Shown: one piece after another, positions 44,029 to 52,786 of the stretch
Layout: each line of letters begins with the position of its first letter
Position numbering within the stretch: the stretch's first letter is position 1
The notes under the pieces: generated by a model
Databases searched by the model: none
Told to the model about the DNA's origin: nothing
The model's input: only the letters and a program-made list of their open reading frames with translations
Assembly (NCBI GenBank): GCA_032251045.1
Contig: JAVVEW010000011.1
Location: forward strand, 1 to 55,272
DNA from: JAVVEW01 sp032251045
GTDB lineage: Bacteria > Pseudomonadota > Gammaproteobacteria > Methylococcales > Methylomonadaceae
Direction of reading: 5' to 3'
Length of the DNA stretch: 55,272 nucleotides
Made by a program: the position numbers and the translations under genes

Positions 44029-44904
44029 TTATAGCAGCTTGGATTGTTTAAGCGCGGCTCGCACTGGTTCATGGCAATCCTCAGTTAGCCAGGTTAATGG
44101 TAAGCGTATGCCCGTGCCCATCAAGCCCAATTCGGCCAGCGCCCATTTCACTGGAATAGGGTTGGCTTGAATAAACAGCTGCTTATGCAAAGCGGCCAGT
44201 TCAGCATCTTTGCTGAGTGCGCTGGCTTTATCGCCCGCGATCGCGGCCAGCAGCATATCATGCACCTGTCGGGGGGCCACGTTGCCGGTAACCGTGACGC
44301 TGCCATGCCCACCTTGCAAACAGAACTCGCAACTGGTGGCATCATCGCCGGTATACAAGGCAAAGTCTTCCGGGCACAGTTCGCGTAAGCGCGCCAAGCG
44401 CCCGAGGTCGCCGGTAGCTTCCTTGATGCCGGTAATGTTGTCTATTTCAGTTAGTCTGGCTACGGTCTCCGGCAGCAAATCACACGCGGTGCGCCCGGGC
44501 ACGTTGTACAGAATATGTGGAATCGGCACCGCCTCGGCAATGGCGCGAAAGTGCTGATACAAACCTTCCTGAGTAGGTTTGTTGTAGTAAGGGGTGACTT
44601 GCAAACAGCCATCAACGCCAACCTGTTGCGCGGCTGAACTCAAGGCAATGGCTTCAGCGGTGCAATTCGAGCCAGTTCCACCCAACACGGGAATGCGCCC
44701 GGCGGCGTATTCAACCGTTCGGGCGATGACTTCGATATGTTCGTCATCGTTCAAGGTTGGCGATTCGCCCGTGGTACCAACGGCTACCAAGGCGTCGGTA
44801 CCTTGTGTGACATGAAAATCCACCAGTTTTCGCAAACAGTCAAAGTCTAACCGACCATCCGCGTGCATTGGCGTTACCAATGCCACAATGCTACCCTGAA
44901 TCAT
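44029..44904 (-). CDS. dapA: 4-hydroxy-tetrahydrodipicolinate synthase
   Basis: DapA condenses pyruvate with aspartate semialdehyde, committing aspartate to lysine and diaminopimelate. The 291 residues show VAVGTTGESPTL (pyruvate carboxylate binding), the catalytic tyrosine in PHILYNVPGRTACDL, and the Schiff-base lysine in NITGIKEATGDL. Length and order match the family. It heads dapA-bamC. I saw no lysine riboswitch in the ~160 bases upstream. Confidence 0.97.
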   Translation of the reverse strand: MIQGSIVALVTPMHADGRLDFDCLRKLVDFHVTQGTDALVAVGTTGESPTLNDDEHIEVIARTVEYAAGRIPVLGGTGSNCTAEAIALSSAAQQVGVDGCLQVTPYYNKPTQEGLYQHFRAIAEAVPIPHILYNVPGRTACDLLPETVARLTEIDNITGIKEATGDLGRLARLRELCPEDFALYTGDDATSCEFCLQGGHGSVTVTGNVAPRQVHDMLLAAIAGDKASALSKDAELAALHKQLFIQANPIPVKWALAELGLMGTGIRLPLTWLTEDCHEPVRAALKQSKLL

Positions 44905-45066
44905 TCGCCTTTCGCCTTTTTTGAAATCGGTAAGTATAACGTAATTTTTTCACGCGCCATGGCAATTCAATGTGTACAAGCGCTCGATGCCAAACCATGA
45001 TGCAGCTTAATCAAACCTTGCCCGCAATGACTTTAACACCTGAATAAATACTGATATTGATCGCCA

Positions 45067-46404
45067 TTACTTGCCAATGCAGAATGAAGAAAAAATTTTA
45101 CCCAACAACTCATCACTACTTACCTTGCCAGTAATCTCACCTAAAGCCTGCTGCGACTGGTGAAGCTCCTCTGCGACCAGCTCAAATTGACCGGCCATCA
45201 ATAACGCTTTAGCGTGCTCTAGGGCTTGCTGTGCGGCTTGCAGAGCATGCAAATGTCTGGCCCGGGCGATGAAGACATTTTCTGCATGGTCATCGTATCC
45301 CATACTTTGCTTGAGCTGCGTTTTCAGCAGTTCAAGGCCCGCCCCGGTTTTCAGGGACAGATAAATGTCAACGGTTCCATCTGCTGTGCAACAACGCGGC
45401 GGTTGGCCAGTTAAATCGATTTTGTTGAATACTTTAATGACCGGTGTGCCTTGTTCGGGTATCTGCTGGCGCAGAACATCCGGTTCGGGATCCGTGCTGT
45501 CGATCAGCCAGATAATTCGATCCGCCTGTTGCATGGCAGCCTGGCTGCGCCGTACGCCTTCTTGCTCAACGGGATCATCGGTGTCACGCAAGCCTGCGGT
45601 ATCTAAAACATGTACCGGCAATCCATCGAGCTGAATCGCTTCTTTGATTACATCGCGGGTGGTGCCTGCCATAGGACTGACAATGGCGCTGTCCTGGCCC
45701 GACAAGGCGTTCAGCAAGCTGGATTTACCTGCGTTAGGCTTGCCAACGAGCGCCAAAGTCATGCCTTCGCGCAATAACCGTCCTTGTCGGGCTTGTTGTA
45801 AACAGCCGGACACAGCCTGGATGAGTTGGTTGATGTGCTGCGCTACGCCGCCTTCATGAATAAATTCGATATCTTCATCGACAAAATCAATAGCGGCCTC
45901 GACAAAAATTCTAAGCTCGGTGAGCTGGGCAACCATTTGATGGATGTGCTTGGAAAACACGCCTTGCAGGGATTGCTGAGCACTGCGCGCCGCTTGTTCG
46001 GTCGTTGAGGTAATCAGGTCGGCAATGGCTTCGGCTTGGGCCAGATCGATTTTGTCATTGAGAAAAGCGCGACGGGAGAACTCACCCGGCTTTGCCAAGC
46101 GAGCGCCAAGTTCCAGACAACGGCGCAGCACTTGATTGACCACCACCACGCCGCCATGCCCCTGCAGCTCAACCACATCTTCTCCGGTAAACGAGTGCGG
46201 TCCTTGAAAAAACAACACAATACCGGAATCAATGCGGCTGTTATCGGCACGGAAGAAATGGCAAAAATGTGCGTGGCGTGGCGTAAGCTTTTGCTGGGAT
46301 AGTGTTTCAGCCAGGCTTTTGGCACCAGCTCCACTCAGCCTGACAATGCCAATGCCGCCCGCCCCGGGTGGCGTGGCGATGGCGGCAATGGTCTCTTCGG
46401 CCAT
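45067..46404 (-). CDS. mnmE: tRNA modification GTPase MnmE
   Basis: MnmE, with MnmG, installs the carboxymethylaminomethyl group on wobble uridine 34. The 445 residues include the folate-binding N-terminal domain (AIATPPGAGGIGIVRLSG), a helical domain and a G domain (LVGKPNAGKSSLLNAL, DTAGLRDTDDPVE, NKID). The C-terminus ends FSSFCIGK with the catalytic cysteine. It follows yidC by 5 bases, the usual order, but mnmG does not follow: dapA lies downstream on the same strand. Confidence 0.97.
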   Translation of the reverse strand: MAEETIAAIATPPGAGGIGIVRLSGAGAKSLAETLSQQKLTPRHAHFCHFFRADNSRIDSGIVLFFQGPHSFTGEDVVELQGHGGVVVVNQVLRRCLELGARLAKPGEFSRRAFLNDKIDLAQAEAIADLITSTTEQAARSAQQSLQGVFSKHIHQMVAQLTELRIFVEAAIDFVDEDIEFIHEGGVAQHINQLIQAVSGCLQQARQGRLLREGMTLALVGKPNAGKSSLLNALSGQDSAIVSPMAGTTRDVIKEAIQLDGLPVHVLDTAGLRDTDDPVEQEGVRRSQAAMQQADRIIWLIDSTDPEPDVLRQQIPEQGTPVIKVFNKIDLTGQPPRCCTADGTVDIYLSLKTGAGLELLKTQLKQSMGYDDHAENVFIARARHLHALQAAQQALEHAKALLMAGQFELVAEELHQSQQALGEITGKVSSDELLGKIFSSFCIGK

Positions 46405-46409
46405 GTCAG

Positions 46410-48107
46410 TTAATCTTCACGCTCGATTTGCCGGGTGATCACCCATTGCTGCGCGATGGATAGGGTATTGTTGACCACCCAGTACAGCACTAGACCCGCC
46501 GGGAAGAACAAGAAAAACACGGTAAATATCACGGGAAACATTTTGATGATCTGCGCCTGTACTGGATCTACGGGTGCAGGATTCAGGCTTTGCTGAATCT
46601 TCATGGTGATCCCCATCAACAGCGGCAATATGTAGAACGGATCTTGTGTGGATAAATCCTGAATCCAGAGCATGAACGGTGCCTGGCGCAATTCCACCGT
46701 TTCAACCAGCACCCAATACAACGAAATGAACACCGGAATTTGCACCAGAATCGGTAAGCAGCCACCGAGTGGATTGACTTTTTCCCGCTTGTACAGCTCC
46801 ATCATTTCCTGATTCAGGCGCTGTCGATCATCGGCGTAGCGCTCTTGCAGCGCTTTAAGCTTAGGCTGCAGTTTGCGCATTTTCGCCATTGAGTGATAGC
46901 TGGTCTGCGATAGTTTGAAGAACAGCAGCTTGATGACCAGGGTGACAAAAATAATGGCCACCCCCCAATTGCCGACCAAGCCATGAAACTGATTAAGCAG
47001 CCAATAGATGGGTTTGGCGATAATAGTCAACCAGCTGTAGTCGGTGGTCAATTCCAGACCTTCGGCGACTTTTTCCAGCATAGGCTGAATTTTTGGCCCG
47101 GTAAACAAGGCTGCGGTGAAGGTCACGGTGGCCTCGGGCGCCACCGTCACCGGCTCGGAAAAACTGCCAATGACAAAACGATTGTCTTTCAGGTCCTTGG
47201 TGTAGAAATGATTGAGGCTATCCTGAACTGGAATCCAGGCCGATGCGAAATAATGCTGAATCATGGCAATCCAGCCGCCTTGCGTTTCAATTTCCAGCTT
47301 GTCGTCGGCGATATCGTCAAAACTGATTTTCTGATATTTGTCTTGTTGTGTATAGGTGACGGCGCCGGTAAAGGTGCGGATAAAGGTGTTGCTATTGGCA
47401 TCCTGATAAGGGCGGCGCAATAACTGCAGGTATTGACGACCTTGCCAGGGGCGATCCGAACGATTGCTGATCGTTTGCTCCAAATCAATCAGGTAGCTGC
47501 CGCGCTTGAACACATAAACCTTGCTTACTTCCACGCCGTCCGCTCCAGTCCAGCGCAGCGGTACACGCAATTCGTCTTGTCCGTCAGCTAAACGATAGCT
47601 ATGTTGTTCGGATTGAAAAAAGGCCTGATGGTTGGGCACGGAGTGGCCGGATGCACTGATCAAGCCGTTTTGCGCCAAAAACAACCGTTCTGGGTCGGTA
47701 TCCAGTAAACGCACCGGAGAAAGGTCTTTGACCGAGGGTTCCAGCCCAACCCACGCTCTCAGCTGCTTAACAACGGTGTTTTCTTTTTCTTTCGGGTGAT
47801 TGCGCAAATCCAGATTCTGCAACACCCCGCCTTGCGGATTGATTTCCAGGGCTAACAAATCGGTTTGAATGTTGATCACCGCAAGGCGTTGCGCAGCCTC
47901 GACCTGCTGCGTGGACGCTGTGGCAGGTTGTGACGAAACGTTGCTCTGGCTCGATGGCACAACATTTGTCTCGCTCCGGATCATCGGCTGCTCGGATGCG
48001 GCGACGATGGGCTCAGGCTTAGGGCCATAATCCTGTTGCCAGGCGTCATAGAGCATGTACGTCAGCGAAGCCAAGACCACAATCAATAAGAATCTGACAT
48101 TATCCAT
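46410..48107 (-). CDS. yidC: Membrane protein insertase YidC
   Basis: YidC inserts and folds inner-membrane proteins, alone or with SecYEG. The 565 residues have the Gram-negative plan: an N-terminal helix (FLLIVVLASLTYMLYDAW), a large periplasmic beta-sandwich (~60-345) and the conserved five-helix core with KLQPKLKALQERYADD (cytoplasmic hairpin), NPLGGCLPILVQIPVFISLY and FFPAGLVLYWVVNN. It overlaps the yidD stop by 8 bases. Confidence 0.97.
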   Translation of the reverse strand: MDNVRFLLIVVLASLTYMLYDAWQQDYGPKPEPIVAASEQPMIRSETNVVPSSQSNVSSQPATASTQQVEAAQRLAVINIQTDLLALEINPQGGVLQNLDLRNHPKEKENTVVKQLRAWVGLEPSVKDLSPVRLLDTDPERLFLAQNGLISASGHSVPNHQAFFQSEQHSYRLADGQDELRVPLRWTGADGVEVSKVYVFKRGSYLIDLEQTISNRSDRPWQGRQYLQLLRRPYQDANSNTFIRTFTGAVTYTQQDKYQKISFDDIADDKLEIETQGGWIAMIQHYFASAWIPVQDSLNHFYTKDLKDNRFVIGSFSEPVTVAPEATVTFTAALFTGPKIQPMLEKVAEGLELTTDYSWLTIIAKPIYWLLNQFHGLVGNWGVAIIFVTLVIKLLFFKLSQTSYHSMAKMRKLQPKLKALQERYADDRQRLNQEMMELYKREKVNPLGGCLPILVQIPVFISLYWVLVETVELRQAPFMLWIQDLSTQDPFYILPLLMGITMKIQQSLNPAPVDPVQAQIIKMFPVIFTVFFLFFPAGLVLYWVVNNTLSIAQQWVITRQIERED

Positions 48108-48333
48108 TTTTTTTATCCGTAGATTTTGGAACGGGATCGAATCCGCCGGGATGATAAGGGTGACATTTCGCCAATCTGCAGACGCTTAACCAAAGGCCTT
48201 TGACGGTACCATGCGCGTACAAGGCATCCAGCGCATACTGAGAACAGCTAGGGTGAAAGCGGCAGCGACTGCCTAATAGCGGGCTGATAAAGTAGCGATA
48301 GAACTTGATCAGGCCAATCAAGAGGATTTGCAT
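48100..48333 (-). CDS. yidD: Membrane protein insertion efficiency factor YidD
   Basis: YidD is a small amphipathic protein that aids YidC insertion. The 77 residues carry the family signature KFYRYFISPLLGSRCRFHPSCSQYA and end with a CHPYHPGGFDPVP motif (first signature abbreviated from residue 10). ATG 48333, inside the end of rnpA by 16 bases, fits the family start; an in-frame TTG at 48354 would add seven residues. Confidence 0.93.
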   Translation of the reverse strand: MQILLIGLIKFYRYFISPLLGSRCRFHPSCSQYALDALYAHGTVKGLWLSVCRLAKCHPYHPGGFDPVPKSTDKKNG

Positions 48334-48680
48334 CGTTTGCGTAGTCTGTGCCAATGTCGACGTAGCGACTCGCGCAATTCAGTGGATGTAGCCTGGACAG
48401 CATCCTTGCGCGCCATGACTACGATATCCAGGTTCATCAAGCGCAGTTGCTCATGACGAAAACTTTCGCGAATAGCGCGTTTGAGCCGGTTGCGCTGCAC
48501 CGCCAATCTGGCGGCTTTCTTGGAGATAGCCAAGCCCAGGCGTGGCTGCCGTTGTTCGGTAACCTTGGCGAGCAAGGTAAAATAAGCATCGCTGGATTTG
48601 ATTGGCGCTGCAAACACCTGCTGAAACTGAGCAGGTTTTTTTAGCCGGCTGACAGAAGAAAAGGCGTTGCGTCCAGTCAA
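48318..48680 (-). CDS. rnpA: Ribonuclease P protein component
   Basis: RnpA helps the catalytic RNA of RNase P mature tRNA 5' ends. The 120 residues show SRLKKPAQFQQVFAAP, RLGLAISKKAARLAVQRNRL and KRAIRESFR, the classic RNR-type motif. The start is TTG at 48680, two bases after the rpmH stop, which implies coupling to rpmH translation. The RNase P RNA gene itself is not in the window. Confidence 0.93.
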   Translation of the reverse strand: MTGRNAFSSVSRLKKPAQFQQVFAAPIKSSDAYFTLLAKVTEQRQPRLGLAISKKAARLAVQRNRLKRAIRESFRHEQLRLMNLDIVVMARKDAVQATSTELRESLRRHWHRLRKRCKSS

Positions 48681-48682
48681 GT

Positions 48683-48817
48683 TCAGACGGTCAGTTTGGC
48701 GCGGCCCTTGGCGCGGCGTGCGTTCAGTACCTTACGGCCATTGCGAGTTGCCATGCGGGCACGAAAACCGTGAGTGCGGGCGCGTTTAATTTTGCTGGGC
48801 TGATATGTTCTTTTCAT
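48683..48817 (-). CDS. rpmH: 50S ribosomal protein L34
   Basis: L34 is a tiny basic protein of the large ribosomal subunit. The 44 residues MKRTYQPSKIKRARTHGFRA to KGRAKLTV are near-universal. ATG 48817 is the only sensible start. It begins the rpmH-rnpA-yidD-yidC-mnmE cluster, divergent from dnaA, and is driven by the strong promoter just upstream. Confidence 0.97.
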   Translation of the reverse strand: MKRTYQPSKIKRARTHGFRARMATRNGRKVLNARRAKGRAKLTV

Positions 48818-48870
48818 GGTGGGTAAGTAGGCGGTAAGAAGGTTAAAAGGTTCGGATAAAAAGACCAAAA

Positions 48871-48900
48871 ATGATAAAATACCCGCTTGTTCGTTGTCAA
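48871..48900 (-). promoter_or_regulatory. Sigma-70 promoter of rpmH
   Basis: On the minus strand TTGACA (48900-48895) is a perfect -35 and TATCAT (48876-48871) a good -10, 18 bases apart, about 54 bases before the rpmH start. It lies in the 129-base gap between rpmH and dnaA. No DnaA box was seen in that gap. Confidence 0.75.
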
Positions 48901-48946
48901 ACTTTAATTCTGTTCTTTGTTGGGTTTCCCCTCCTCTACTTTGCCG

Positions 48947-50269
48947 ATGAGTACACTCTGGAATCAATGTCTTAACCGCCTGGAAAACCAAATACCACCC
49001 TCGGAATTCAGTACCTGGATTCGTCCGCTGCAAGCGCTGGAAGAAAGCGATCTCATTTATTTGTTGGCGCCCAATCGTTTTGTTCTGGAATGGGTAAAGG
49101 AACATCATTTTGACAAAATCAACGCCGCCGTCAGCGAATTCACTCATGGCAGCAAAAGCGTTACTCTGGATATTGGCTCTAAATCCCAGCGTGCGCCGGC
49201 TGCCGAAGCGACCAGGCCTAACAGTCCACCGGCACAAGAGAAACGCCGCAGTTTTCTCAATCGCGAGTTCACGTTTGATAATTTTATCGAGGGCAAGTCC
49301 AATCAGCTGGCGCGTGCGGCATCGATCCGCGTTGCCGCCAATCTTGGTGCGTCTGACAATCCTTTGCTGATATATGGCGCTTCCGGCCTTGGCAAGACTC
49401 ACCTGATGCACGCCATTGGCAACGCCGTACTGGCCAAGATACCGACCGCGCATGTGGTCTATCTTCACTCGGAAAAATTTGTGCAAGACATGGTCAAGGC
49501 CTTGCAAGCACGCACCGCTATCGATGCCTTTAACGAATACTACCGGGGCGTGGATGTCTTGCTGATTGACGATATTCAATTTTTTGCCGGCAAAGATCGC
49601 TCGCAGGAGGTGTTCTTTCACACCTTCAATGCTCTATTGGAAAAGAAACATCAAGTCGTGCTGACCTGCGACAAATATCCACGCGAAGTCGAGGGTTTGG
49701 AAGACCGTCTGAAATCGCGCTTTGGTTGGGGGTTGCCGGTCACCATAGAACCTCCAGACCTGGAAACTCGCGCCGCTATTTTGATGAAAAAAGCGGCCCA
49801 GGCGGATGTCGATTTGCCGGTTGATGTGGCTTTTTTTATTGCCAAGCGAATTCCGTCCAATGTGCGCGATTTGGAAGGTGCGCTGCGGCGCGTCATGGCC
49901 AATGCCGAATTTACCGGCGCGCAGATTAGTATCAACTTTGCCAAGGAAGCGCTTCATGACCTGCTGACGCTGCAAGACCGCATGGTCAGCATCGACAACA
50001 TCCAGAAAGTCGTGGCCACCTATTTCAAGATTCGGGTCGCCGACTTGTCCGCCAAAACCCGACGCCAATCCATAACCCGGCCGCGACAAATCGCCATGTG
50101 CCTGGCGCGCGAGTTAACGTCACACAGTTTACCTGAAATCGGCGAAGCCTTCGGCGGGCGTGATCACACCACTGTGCTGAATGCGTGCAAGCGCATCGCC
50201 AGTCTGCGTGAGACGGACAGCAAAATCCAGGAAGATTACAGCAATTTATTGCGCACTCTGTCTCATTAA
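48947..50269 (+). CDS. dnaA: Chromosomal replication initiator DnaA
   Basis: DnaA binds origin boxes and opens the duplex. The 440 residues have domain I (MSTLWNQCLNRLE), an AAA+ domain with Walker A GASGLGKTHLMH and Walker B LLIDDIQFFAGK, and a C-terminal helix-turn-helix with the box-binding signature FGGRDHTTVLNACKRI. The start at 48947 fits the family; an in-frame TTG at 48917 would add ten residues. It lies 70 bases upstream of dnaN. Confidence 0.97.
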   Translation: MSTLWNQCLNRLENQIPPSEFSTWIRPLQALEESDLIYLLAPNRFVLEWVKEHHFDKINAAVSEFTHGSKSVTLDIGSKSQRAPAAEATRPNSPPAQEKRRSFLNREFTFDNFIEGKSNQLARAASIRVAANLGASDNPLLIYGASGLGKTHLMHAIGNAVLAKIPTAHVVYLHSEKFVQDMVKALQARTAIDAFNEYYRGVDVLLIDDIQFFAGKDRSQEVFFHTFNALLEKKHQVVLTCDKYPREVEGLEDRLKSRFGWGLPVTIEPPDLETRAAILMKKAAQADVDLPVDVAFFIAKRIPSNVRDLEGALRRVMANAEFTGAQISINFAKEALHDLLTLQDRMVSIDNIQKVVATYFKIRVADLSAKTRRQSITRPRQIAMCLARELTSHSLPEIGEAFGGRDHTTVLNACKRIASLRETDSKIQEDYSNLLRTLSH

Positions 50270-50339
50270 AAACGCTACCGCCGACCAGCAGGCAAATTTT
50301 AGTTTATATTCCAATTTTATATTTTGACGGATTGACACC

Positions 50340-51461
50340 ATGAAGTTTGCAATTAATCGTGATGACTTGCTGCCCTCATTGCAACATCTGAACAACATTG
50401 TTGAAAAGCGCCAGACAACGCCTGTTCTGAATAATGCCTTGCTCAACTTTGCTGATAATGAATTGATCATGACCGGCACCGACACCGAATTACAGCTGGT
50501 CAGCCGTCTGCCATTGCCCAATCTGGATAACCCTCCTCAGCCAGTTACTGTGCCGGTGCGCAAGCTCCTGGATATTTGTCGCAATTTGCCCGCCAGTGTT
50601 GAACTGCGATTTTCTTTTGAAGACGCCAAATGCCGTTTGAGCAGCCAACGCTCACACTATCAACTTGCCACACTGCCGGCCGACGACTTTCCTGAATTCA
50701 GTGCCGCGAGCGTTGAGCACCAATTTTCCTTGCCTGCGGCACGCCTGAAAGTAGCCTTGGAAAAAACACAATTCTGTATCGCCAATCAGGACATACGCTA
50801 CTACCTGAACGGCCTGCTCATGCACATTTCCAACAGCGAACTCAACTGGATTGCCTCTGACGGCCATCGTCTGGCCATTTATCAAGACCAACTCGATGAC
50901 GCCACCGGCCTGGAAAAACAGCTCATTATTCCACGCAAAGCTATCGTGGAGCTGTTGCGACTGCTGGCAGACGCCAGTAGTCCGGTTAAAATTGGCTTTT
51001 CTGACAACCACATTCAATTTGATTTGCCGGACGTGTCGCTCAGTACCAAGTTGATCGACGCCCGCTTTCCGGATTTCTCTCGCGCTGTCGATCAGGCATT
51101 CCTGCCTCCGGTGGAATTGCCGGTCAAAGATTTTTGCGCCGCCCTTACCCGTGTCGCCGTGCTGGCCGCTGAGCAAAAAATTCGCGGTGTCAGCCTGGAC
51201 TTTTCCACTCGCGACCTGCTCTCTTTGACGCTTTACAACCAGGCCCACGAACAAGGCTTAGAGGAGCTGACCATGATCAGCCCGGACGCCCCGCTTGCCA
51301 ACATTGCTTTCAATGTGGCCTATTTACAGGAGGCGTTCAGTCATCTTGATTCCGACACCGGCCTGCTGGCCATTGCCAGCAATGGCAGCACCGGCAAAAT
51401 TTATGATCACAGTCCAGACCATCAGCGCTATTTTTTCATCGTCATGCCTATGAAGCTGTAA
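50340..51461 (+). CDS. dnaN: DNA polymerase III beta sliding clamp
   Basis: DnaN forms the dimeric ring that tethers DNA polymerase III to the template. The 373 residues comprise three similar clamp domains; MKFAINRDDLLPSLQHLNNI opens domain 1, and the C-terminal YFFIVMPMKL is the canonical end that shapes the partner-binding cleft. recF begins 9 bases after its stop, in the conserved dnaA-dnaN-recF-gyrB order. Confidence 0.97.
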   Translation: MKFAINRDDLLPSLQHLNNIVEKRQTTPVLNNALLNFADNELIMTGTDTELQLVSRLPLPNLDNPPQPVTVPVRKLLDICRNLPASVELRFSFEDAKCRLSSQRSHYQLATLPADDFPEFSAASVEHQFSLPAARLKVALEKTQFCIANQDIRYYLNGLLMHISNSELNWIASDGHRLAIYQDQLDDATGLEKQLIIPRKAIVELLRLLADASSPVKIGFSDNHIQFDLPDVSLSTKLIDARFPDFSRAVDQAFLPPVELPVKDFCAALTRVAVLAAEQKIRGVSLDFSTRDLLSLTLYNQAHEQGLEELTMISPDAPLANIAFNVAYLQEAFSHLDSDTGLLAIASNGSTGKIYDHSPDHQRYFFIVMPMKL

Positions 51462-51470
51462 TGTGCGCCC

Positions 51471-52601
51471 ATGACGTTGCTCGGACTGACCATTGACAAT
51501 CTTCGCCTGCTCACAAGGGTCTCGTTATCGCCTGGTTCACATATCAATTTCATTACCGGCGACAATGGCAGTGGTAAAAGCAGCTTACTGGAGGCCATCT
51601 ATCTTTTAGGGCATGGGCGCTCGCCAAAAACTGACCAACTGAAGCAGCTGATTCATTATGGTGCCGACCAATTTCGCGTGACCGGTCAGATTCGTCATGG
51701 TCATGGCCAACTACTGATCGGTGTCGGGTATGTCAATCAGGCGCCCGTCATTCATATTCAGCAGTCGCCGACTAAACGGCGCGACCAGCTGGCGACACTG
51801 CTGCCGTTGCAGTTTGTTGCGCCCGATAGCGAGCGTCTGCTGACCGGTGCGCCACAGCAGCGTCGTGCCTTTCTGAGCTGGGGTGCCTTCCATCATACGC
51901 CGATGTTCTTCCAGAGCTGGCGCGCTTACCAGGCGGCGCTGAAGCAGCGCAATGCGCTATTAAAACGACCACCCCGACAACAGACAGATTTACTCACCTG
52001 GAATCACGAGCTGGCACACCACGGACAAACACTGCATGAGCTTGTATATACCTATCTTGCTGAACTAAAGCCTGCACTGATGACCTTGCTGAATCGTTTC
52101 TTGCCCGGTCTGGCCGTTGAATTCAGCTATCGCAACGGCTGGGCCAGCGACCTTTCGCTGGAAGAGGCCTTATGGCGCGATCAAGACCGAGACCTGCGCC
52201 ACGGCTTTACCCATAGCGGCCCGCATCGTAGCGATTTGGTTATCAAGCTCAAGCAAGGATTGGCTCGGGACTACTTGTCACGCGGTCAGGTACGCCTGCT
52301 GGTTTTGGCCATGAAGCTGGCACAACTTAACGGTTACTATCAACATCCAGCCCGCTTGACTCGGCCTTGTTTGTTAATCGATGACTTTATGCTGGAGCTG
52401 GATCAAGGCAACCAGCAGCGGCTGTTGGACTATTTATGCGGACTGGATGCGCAAATTTTTCTCACGGCAACTGCTTTTTCGCCAGAGCTGCTCCGGCAAT
52501 ATGACGCGCAGGTTATTCATCTGCAACAAGGTCAAATTACCGAAAACGTATGCCAGACGCGCAATGCTGACGCTCATATCACTCAGCAGGCTTGTCCATG
52601 A
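51471..52601 (+). CDS. recF: DNA replication and repair protein RecF
   Basis: RecF is an SMC/ABC-type ATPase that helps load RecA at gaps. The 376 residues contain Walker A GDNGSGKSSLLEAIYLLG, the signature LSRGQVRLLVLAMKLAQ and Walker B CLLIDDFMLELD. The ATG at 51471 follows dnaN closely. A hairpin lies 30 bases beyond its stop, then the parS-containing gyrB upstream region. Confidence 0.96.
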   Translation: MTLLGLTIDNLRLLTRVSLSPGSHINFITGDNGSGKSSLLEAIYLLGHGRSPKTDQLKQLIHYGADQFRVTGQIRHGHGQLLIGVGYVNQAPVIHIQQSPTKRRDQLATLLPLQFVAPDSERLLTGAPQQRRAFLSWGAFHHTPMFFQSWRAYQAALKQRNALLKRPPRQQTDLLTWNHELAHHGQTLHELVYTYLAELKPALMTLLNRFLPGLAVEFSYRNGWASDLSLEEALWRDQDRDLRHGFTHSGPHRSDLVIKLKQGLARDYLSRGQVRLLVLAMKLAQLNGYYQHPARLTRPCLLIDDFMLELDQGNQQRLLDYLCGLDAQIFLTATAFSPELLRQYDAQVIHLQQGQITENVCQTRNADAHITQQACP

Positions 52602-52631
52602 CCTGGCATTTGACTGAAGGTTGGAGGCGCA

Positions 52632-52655
52632 TGGCGTAATTAGCGCCACCTTTTA
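52632..52655 (+). terminator. Possible terminator after recF
   Basis: TGGCG (52632-52636) pairs with CGCCA (52644-52648) followed by CC and TTTT. The stem is short, so confidence is low. Confidence 0.4.
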
Positions 52656-52670
52656 GCAAACGATTTATAA

Positions 52671-52686
52671 TGTTTCACGTGAAACA
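52671..52686. promoter_or_regulatory. parS site 1 (ParB binding)
   Basis: TGTTTCACGTGAAACA is a perfect 16-base palindrome and an exact match to the parS consensus. Its first base is the last T of a TATAAT hexamer (52666-52671). Confidence 0.93.
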
Positions 52687-52730
52687 CTTGTCCAGTATCG
52701 GGTGGCCCGTTCGCTATCCGTCGGCAAAAG

Positions 52731-52746
52731 TGTTTCACGTGAAACA
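52731..52746. promoter_or_regulatory. parS site 2 (ParB binding)
   Basis: This is a second exact parS palindrome, placed exactly 60 bases from the first. It ends 7 bases before another TATAAT hexamer (52754-52759), in the position of a -35 element for the likely gyrB promoter. Confidence 0.93.
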
Positions 52747-52786
52747 CTCGCAATATAATCCGTGAACACAAATCAAGTAGGGTGTG

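Noticed and set aside
48818..48946. oriC between rpmH and dnaA
   Set aside because: No DnaA boxes and only 129 bases; it holds the rpmH promoter instead.
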